Program-made: the position numbers and the translations under genes | Shown here: one piece after another, positions 60,123 through 64,000 of the stretch | Layout of the letters: every line of letters starts with the position of its first letter | Numbering within the stretch: position 1 is the first letter of the stretch | Source of the DNA: Mycolicibacterium confluentis | Lineage (GTDB): Bacteria > Actinomycetota > Actinomycetes > Mycobacteriales > Mycobacteriaceae | Length of the DNA stretch: 64,000 nt | Direction of reading: 5' to 3' | Assembly: GCF_010729895.1 (NCBI RefSeq) | Contig: NZ_AP022612.1 | Coordinates: forward strand, 1,364,001 to 1,428,000 | The notes under the pieces: model-generated | What the model was told of the DNA's origin: nothing | Databases searched by the model: none | Seen by the model: the letters and a program-made list of their open reading frames with translations, nothing else

Positions 60123-61109
60123 ATGAACTTCACTCGGCTCGTGGCTGCAGCCAGCCTGGGCGTTCTCGTACTGGGTGCGTCTGCGTGCTCCAGCACCGGG
60201 GGCAAGCCGGACAGCAGTCGAGGCGGGATGGGTGCGGGCACCGCGGACACCCCGCGCGCGACCATCGCGATGATCACCCACGAGGCGCCTGGCGACTCCT
60301 TCTGGGACCTCGTGCGCAAGGGCGCCGAGACCGCGGCCAAGAAGGACAACATCGAACTCGTCTACTCAAGTGATCCCGAAGGGCCGAACCAGGCCAACCT
60401 CGTGCAGAACGCCGTCGACCGTGGTGTCGACGGCATCGCACTGACTCTGGCCAAGGCCGACGCGATGAAACCCGGTGTGGCCAAGGCCATCGGCAAGGAC
60501 ATCCCCGTCGTGGCGTTCAACTCCGGATCCGATGTGTGGCAGTCGATGGGCATCAAGGAGTACTTCGGCCAGGACGAGTTCATCGCCGGCCAGGAGGCCG
60601 GCAAGCGGCTGGCCGCAGACGGCGCCAAGAAGGCGATCTGCGTTATTCAGGAGCAGGGACACGTCGGCTTGGAGGCGCGCTGTGCGGGTGTGAGGGACAC
60701 CTTCCCCGCCTCCGAGGTGCTCAACGTGAACGGCAAGGATATGCCGTCCGTCGAGGCCACCGTGACGGCCAAGCTTCAGCAGGACCCGAGCGTCGACACC
60801 GTGCTCACCCTCGGTGCGCCGTTCGCGCTGACCGCGGTGCAGTCGGTGAAGAACGCGGGCAGCAGCGCCAAGATCGCGACCTTCGACACCAACGCTGCAC
60901 TCGTCGACGCGATCAAGAACGGCGACGTCCAGTGGGCCGTCGATCAGCAGCCCTTCCTGCAGGGTTATCTCGCGGTTGACTCGCTGTGGCTCTACCTCAA
61001 CAACGGCAACGTCATCGGTGGCAACCAGGCGACGCTGACCGGACCGTCGTTCATCGACAAGACCAACATCGACGCCGTCGCCGAGTATGCCCAGAACGGA
61101 ACCCGCTGA
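60123..61109 (+). CDS. sugar/inositol-binding lipoprotein
   Basis: The protein has 328 residues. The signal peptide ends in a lipobox with Cys22 (VLGASACSS). The mature part is a periplasmic-binding-protein type 1 fold of the ribose/inositol group: FWDLVRKGAETAAKK, VQNAVDRGVDGIALTLAK, and VVAFNSGSD. ATG 60123 has GGAG about 8 nt upstream. The shared operator with iolC points to myo-inositol or another cyclitol as ligand; a free sugar is the alternative. It overlaps the permease gene by one base. Confidence 0.85.
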   Translation: MNFTRLVAAASLGVLVLGASACSSTGGKPDSSRGGMGAGTADTPRATIAMITHEAPGDSFWDLVRKGAETAAKKDNIELVYSSDPEGPNQANLVQNAVDRGVDGIALTLAKADAMKPGVAKAIGKDIPVVAFNSGSDVWQSMGIKEYFGQDEFIAGQEAGKRLAADGAKKAICVIQEQGHVGLEARCAGVRDTFPASEVLNVNGKDMPSVEATVTAKLQQDPSVDTVLTLGAPFALTAVQSVKNAGSSAKIATFDTNAALVDAIKNGDVQWAVDQQPFLQGYLAVDSLWLYLNNGNVIGGNQATLTGPSFIDKTNIDAVAEYAQNGTR

Positions 61110-62167
61110 TGAGTACACAAGCCGACCTCAACTTGGACACGCACACAGTCGTCCATGACGAGCGGGTCAGGGAGCAGAACAAGCTGCAGCGGTTGATCAT
61201 TCGCCCCGAGATGGGGGCGCTGGTCGGCGCCGTCGGCATCTTCATCCTGTTCCTGATCGTCGCGCCGCCGTTCCGGTCGGCGGAGTCCCTGGCGACGGTG
61301 CTCTACGCAAGCTCGACCATCGGCATCATGGCCGTCGGTGTCGGCCTGCTGATGATCGGCGGTGAGTTCGACCTGTCCGCGGGCGTCGCGGTCACCACCA
61401 GTTCGCTCGCGGCGTCCATGCTCTGCTACAACCTGCACCTGAATCTGTGGGCGGGTGCTGCTCTGGCACTGGTGATCTCACTGGCCGTTGGGTTCTTCAA
61501 CGGCTACATGGTGATGAAGACGAAGATCCCGTCGTTCCTCATCACGCTGTCCACGTTCTTCATGCTGGCCGGTATCAACCTGGCCGTGACCAAGCTGCTG
61601 TCCGGTCAGGTCGCAACGCCCAGTGTGTCGGACATGGAGGGATTCGACTCGGGCAGGGCGGTTTTCGCCTCGAGCATCCCGATCGGCCCGGTCGAGGTCC
61701 GCGTCACCGTGCTGTGGTGGATCCTGTTCGCTCTCATCGCGACCTACGTGCTGTTCAAGACGCGCACCGGCAACTGGATCTTCGCCGTCGGCGGAAACCA
61801 GGACAGCGCACGGGCGGTGGGCGTGCCGGTGACCAAGGTCAAGATCGGCCTGTTCATGGTGGTGGCGTTCTGCGCCTGGTTCGTCGGCATGCATCTGCTG
61901 TTCGCCTTCAACACCGTGCAGTCCGGTCAGGGCGTGGGCAACGAGTTCTTCTACATCATCGCCGCGGTCATCGGAGGCTGCCTGCTCACCGGTGGTTACG
62001 GCACCGCGATCGGCACCCTGATCGGCGCGTTCATCTTCGGCATGACCAACCAGGGCATCGTCTATGCCGGTTGGAACCCCGACTGGTTCAAGTTCTTCCT
62101 CGGCGCGATGCTGCTGTTCGCGGTGGTCGCCAACAACGTGGTCCGCAACTACGCCGCCAAGCGGTAG
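61109..62167 (+). CDS. sugar/inositol ABC importer permease (RbsC-like)
   Basis: The protein has 352 residues. It has about eight to ten transmembrane helices, with IGGEFDLSAGVAVTTSSL and GGNQDSARAVGVPVTKVKIG, the standard pattern of the RbsC/XylH permease group, and AAVIGGCLLTGGYGTAIGTLIGA with the ATPase-contact loop. A cytosolic N-terminal tail of ~35 residues precedes helix 1. ATG 61109 overlaps the binding-protein stop (TGATG). It is expected to form a homodimer in the membrane. Confidence 0.87.
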   Translation: MSTQADLNLDTHTVVHDERVREQNKLQRLIIRPEMGALVGAVGIFILFLIVAPPFRSAESLATVLYASSTIGIMAVGVGLLMIGGEFDLSAGVAVTTSSLAASMLCYNLHLNLWAGAALALVISLAVGFFNGYMVMKTKIPSFLITLSTFFMLAGINLAVTKLLSGQVATPSVSDMEGFDSGRAVFASSIPIGPVEVRVTVLWWILFALIATYVLFKTRTGNWIFAVGGNQDSARAVGVPVTKVKIGLFMVVAFCAWFVGMHLLFAFNTVQSGQGVGNEFFYIIAAVIGGCLLTGGYGTAIGTLIGAFIFGMTNQGIVYAGWNPDWFKFFLGAMLLFAVVANNVVRNYAAKR

Positions 62168-62180
62168 GAGAGAAGTCGAC

Positions 62181-62999
62181 ATGAGCACCACTGCTGAAGC
62201 GCCCATCGCCGAGACGCCCTCGGGTGGCGATACCCCTCTGGTCGAACTCAGGGGAGTCGGTAAGAGTTACGGAAACATCATCGCGCTCAAGGACATCAAC
62301 CTTCGCGTGGGCGCGGGAGAGGTCACCGGTGTGCTCGGTGACAACGGTGCGGGCAAGTCCACGCTGATCAAGATCATCGCCGGTCTGCACAAGCCCACCG
62401 ATGGGGAACTGCTCATCGACGGAGTCGCGGCGGAGTTCAGCTCGCCCAAGGACTCGCTCAACGCCGGGATCGCCACGGTGTACCAGGACCTCGCCGTGGT
62501 GTCGCTGATGCCGGTGTGGCGCAACTTCTTTCTTGGCAATGAGTTGCGAAAGAAGGGGCTGTTGAAGTCCTTGGACATCAACGCCATGCGCGCGACGACG
62601 ATCTCCGAGTTGAACAAGATGGGCATCGACCTGCCCGACGTCGACGCGCCCATCGGTTCGCTGTCGGGCGGTCAGCGCCAGTGTGTGGCGATCGCGCGGG
62701 CCATCTTCTTCGGCGCCCGCGTGCTGATCCTCGACGAGCCGACGGCTGCGCTGGGCGTCAAGCAGTCCGGCATGGTGCTGCGCTACATCACCGCGGCCAA
62801 GGAGCAGGGTTTCGGGGTCATCTTCATCACGCACAACCCTCATCACGCGCATATGGTCGGCGACCATTTCGTGCTGCTCAACCGTGGCCGGCAGAAACTG
62901 GACTGCACCTACGACGAGATCACGCTGGAACACCTGACGCAGGAGATGGCCGGCGGCAATGAACTCGAGGCCTTGACCCACGAATTGGGGCGGCACTAG
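62181..62999 (+). CDS. sugar/inositol ABC importer ATPase, single-domain
   Basis: The protein has 272 residues. It has one ATPase domain: Walker A GDNGAGKST, signature LSGGQRQ, Walker B VLILDEPTAALG and THNPHHAHMVGD. Most RbsA-type ATPases of this family have two domains (~500 residues); the single-domain form is like FrcA and would act as a homodimer. AGGAGAG lies 11 nt before ATG 62181. The gene ends the importer operon, and its stop is followed by a long palindrome. Confidence 0.87.
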   Translation: MSTTAEAPIAETPSGGDTPLVELRGVGKSYGNIIALKDINLRVGAGEVTGVLGDNGAGKSTLIKIIAGLHKPTDGELLIDGVAAEFSSPKDSLNAGIATVYQDLAVVSLMPVWRNFFLGNELRKKGLLKSLDINAMRATTISELNKMGIDLPDVDAPIGSLSGGQRQCVAIARAIFFGARVLILDEPTAALGVKQSGMVLRYITAAKEQGFGVIFITHNPHHAHMVGDHFVLLNRGRQKLDCTYDEITLEHLTQEMAGGNELEALTHELGRH

Positions 63000-63055
63000 G
63001 TTCCGGGCGCCGTTTGACGGTGTCGGAAGCCCGCGCCGCGAGGTCTGTCGCCGTT

Positions 63056-63111
63056 GAAATGTGCGGAATTGCAGCAAATTTCACGAAATAGCCTGCAATT
63101 CCGCACATTTC
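63056..63111. repeat. 19-bp perfect inverted repeat downstream of the importer
   Basis: GAAATGTGCGGAATTGCAG pairs exactly with CTGCAATTCCGCACATTTC across an 18-nt centre. The centre itself holds ATTTC-AC-GAAAT. It is AT-richer than its surroundings. It may terminate the importer transcript and the convergent AraC gene, or be a dispersed palindromic repeat. Confidence 0.7.
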
Positions 63112-63115
63112 CTCT

Positions 63116-63256
63116 GGGGCGGGGTGTCCGGGGCCGGGGCAAGCCAGCCGGGCCGGGCCGGGCCGAGCCAGCCGGGCCGGGCCGGGCCGGGCCGAGCCAG
63201 CCGGGCTGGGGCCGAGCCAGCCGGGCTAGGGCCGAGCCCAAGCCAGCGCGGCCGGG
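63116..63256. repeat. G-quadruplex motif and GCCGAGCCAGCCGGGC-type repeats
   Basis: 63116-63139 has four runs of GGGG separated by 1, 5 and 2 nt. From 63140 to 63256 short CCGGGCC and GCCGAGCCAGCCGGG units recur with slippage-like variation. The block lies between convergent stops and encodes nothing that I can support. Confidence 0.7.
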
Positions 63257-64000
63257 CTAGGGCAGCAGCGCAGGCTCCGGGGCCGCGCCCAGCCCACGCA
63301 GGCGGGCCGCGTCCAGGCTGGGCGGGGCGCCGAACAGTCGCCGGTACTCCCGGGTGAACTGCGACGGGCTGTCATAGCCGACCCGGTGTCCCACACCCGC
63401 GATGTCGTCGGACTCGGCGACCAGCAGTGATCGGGCCGACTGCAGCCGAATCTGCTTCTGAAACTGCAGGGGACTCATGGCCGTGACGGAGCGGAAGTGC
63501 CGGTGGAATGCCGACGTGCTCATACCGGCCATCTGCGCCAGACCCTCGATTCGCATCGGCTCGGCGTAGTTGTCGCGCATCCAGCTGATCGCCCGGTTCA
63601 GGTGCGTCAGATGACTGTCGGCAAGCGCGATCTGGCGCACCGTGGCTCCGTGCGGGCCGACCAGCAGCCTCCACAGAATCTCCTGTTCGTACAGTGGTGC
63701 GAGCACGGGCGCGTCGGCGGGGCGATCCAGCAGGCGAACCAGGCGTGCGACAGCGTCGAGCAGTTCGGCGTCGGCCTCGCCGGTGGCCATCGCCGGCGCC
63801 GCTGACGTGGTCCGCGGCAGGGCAGGGGCTCGCAGCGCCAGTTCGGCCAGCGCGGCCGGCCGCAGCACCAGACCCACGCCCATCGACGGCCGGGTGGTGT
63901 CGAGGTACTGGCCCGTGACGGGCAGGCTCGCGGTGACGATCAGGATCTGTCCGGCCCGGTACTCGAAGACCTCGTCGCCGAGCAGGAGGCGCTTGCCGCC
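63257..64000 (-). CDS. AraC-family transcriptional regulator with AraC_N domain, 5' end outside window
   Basis: The frame stays open from 63257 to the window edge (247 residues visible), so the start lies beyond base 64000. The N-terminal AraC_N-type segment shows LLLGDEVFEYRAGQILIVTASLPVTGQYL broken into a typical order. The C-terminal DNA-binding domain has two helix-turn-helix units (EGLAQMAGMSTSAFHRHFR and AGVGHRVGYDSPSQFTREYRRLFG). Such YqhC-like regulators often control a neighbouring oxidoreductase, which would lie outside the window. The target is unknown. Confidence 0.88.
   Translation of the reverse strand, partial: GGKRLLLGDEVFEYRAGQILIVTASLPVTGQYLDTTRPSMGVGLVLRPAALAELALRAPALPRTTSAAPAMATGEADAELLDAVARLVRLLDRPADAPVLAPLYEQEILWRLLVGPHGATVRQIALADSHLTHLNRAISWMRDNYAEPMRIEGLAQMAGMSTSAFHRHFRSVTAMSPLQFQKQIRLQSARSLLVAESDDIAGVGHRVGYDSPSQFTREYRRLFGAPPSLDAARLRGLGAAPEPALLP

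Overview
The window is high-GC actinobacterial DNA, almost certainly from a fast-growing mycobacterium (Mycolicibacterium type). The evidence is the mycobacterial gene content (MmpS/MmpL pair, GlbO, mycothiol-linked DsbA-like protein, DUF732 and DUF5078 secreted proteins, PknH-type sensor protein), the frequent GTG starts, the many 4-nt ATGA/GTGA overlaps, and many starts lying 6-8 nt after a TANNNT -10 box (leaderless layout). The conserved backbone runs in the order of the M. tuberculosis Rv2470-Rv2457c segment (glbO, HNH protein, ctaJ/Rv2468c-like, pepN, Rv2466c-like, rpiB, nei, lipP, tRNA-Gly, tRNA-Pro, tig, clpP1, clpP2, clpX). Accessory blocks are inserted between these genes. No IS element, prophage, CRISPR array or rRNA was seen.

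Layout. 1-3967: partial hypothetical gene, glbO with a PknH-type sensor protein, HNH protein, and two respiratory supercomplex-associated genes. 4097-10505: a DHA2 drug transporter, then a three-gene NHLM-like peptide exporter (HlyD adaptor and two ABC permease-ATPases) on the minus strand. 10512-13856: pepN and the mycothiol-linked oxidoreductase. 14019-23005: an MpaB-family oxygenase, a methyltransferase, then a tightly packed cluster with an NCS1 permease, a yeast-type cytosine deaminase, an IPNS-fold oxygenase and a complete polyamine-type ABC importer. 23024-28831: rpiB, nei, a Na+/H+ antiporter, a Gly-rich membrane protein, lipP and a macro-domain protein. 28835-33787: an XRE-cupin regulator diverging from an aldolase / DHDPS-like / catalase / MOSC / broken protoglobin operon, then an excalibur protein. 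34469-40203: two tRNAs, tig, clpP1P2, a GPVGP-repeat secreted protein and clpX. 40226-44749: fdhF-fdhD and small secreted proteins. 44792-51302: mmpL-mmpS, a type III glutamine synthetase and a small protein bracketed by two palindromic elements. 51432-62999: a myo-inositol regulon: iolC, an aldolase, iolB, iolD, iolE, iolG and iolH on the minus strand, a divergent GntR regulator, and a sugar ABC importer. 63056-64000: palindrome, G-rich repeat and a partial AraC-type regulator.

How it works together. The inositol block is the clearest system. A 27-nt element (25 of 27 positions identical) sits over the predicted -35 region of both the iolC operon and the importer operon, so one GntR repressor probably controls uptake and breakdown together. 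The catalase operon has a sigma70-like promoter with three GTGTC half-sites beside its XRE-cupin regulator. The cytosine deaminase block looks like a pyrimidine-base uptake and processing pathway, but its exact substrate is inference. The NHLM-like exporter has no visible substrate peptide or C39 peptidase in the window.
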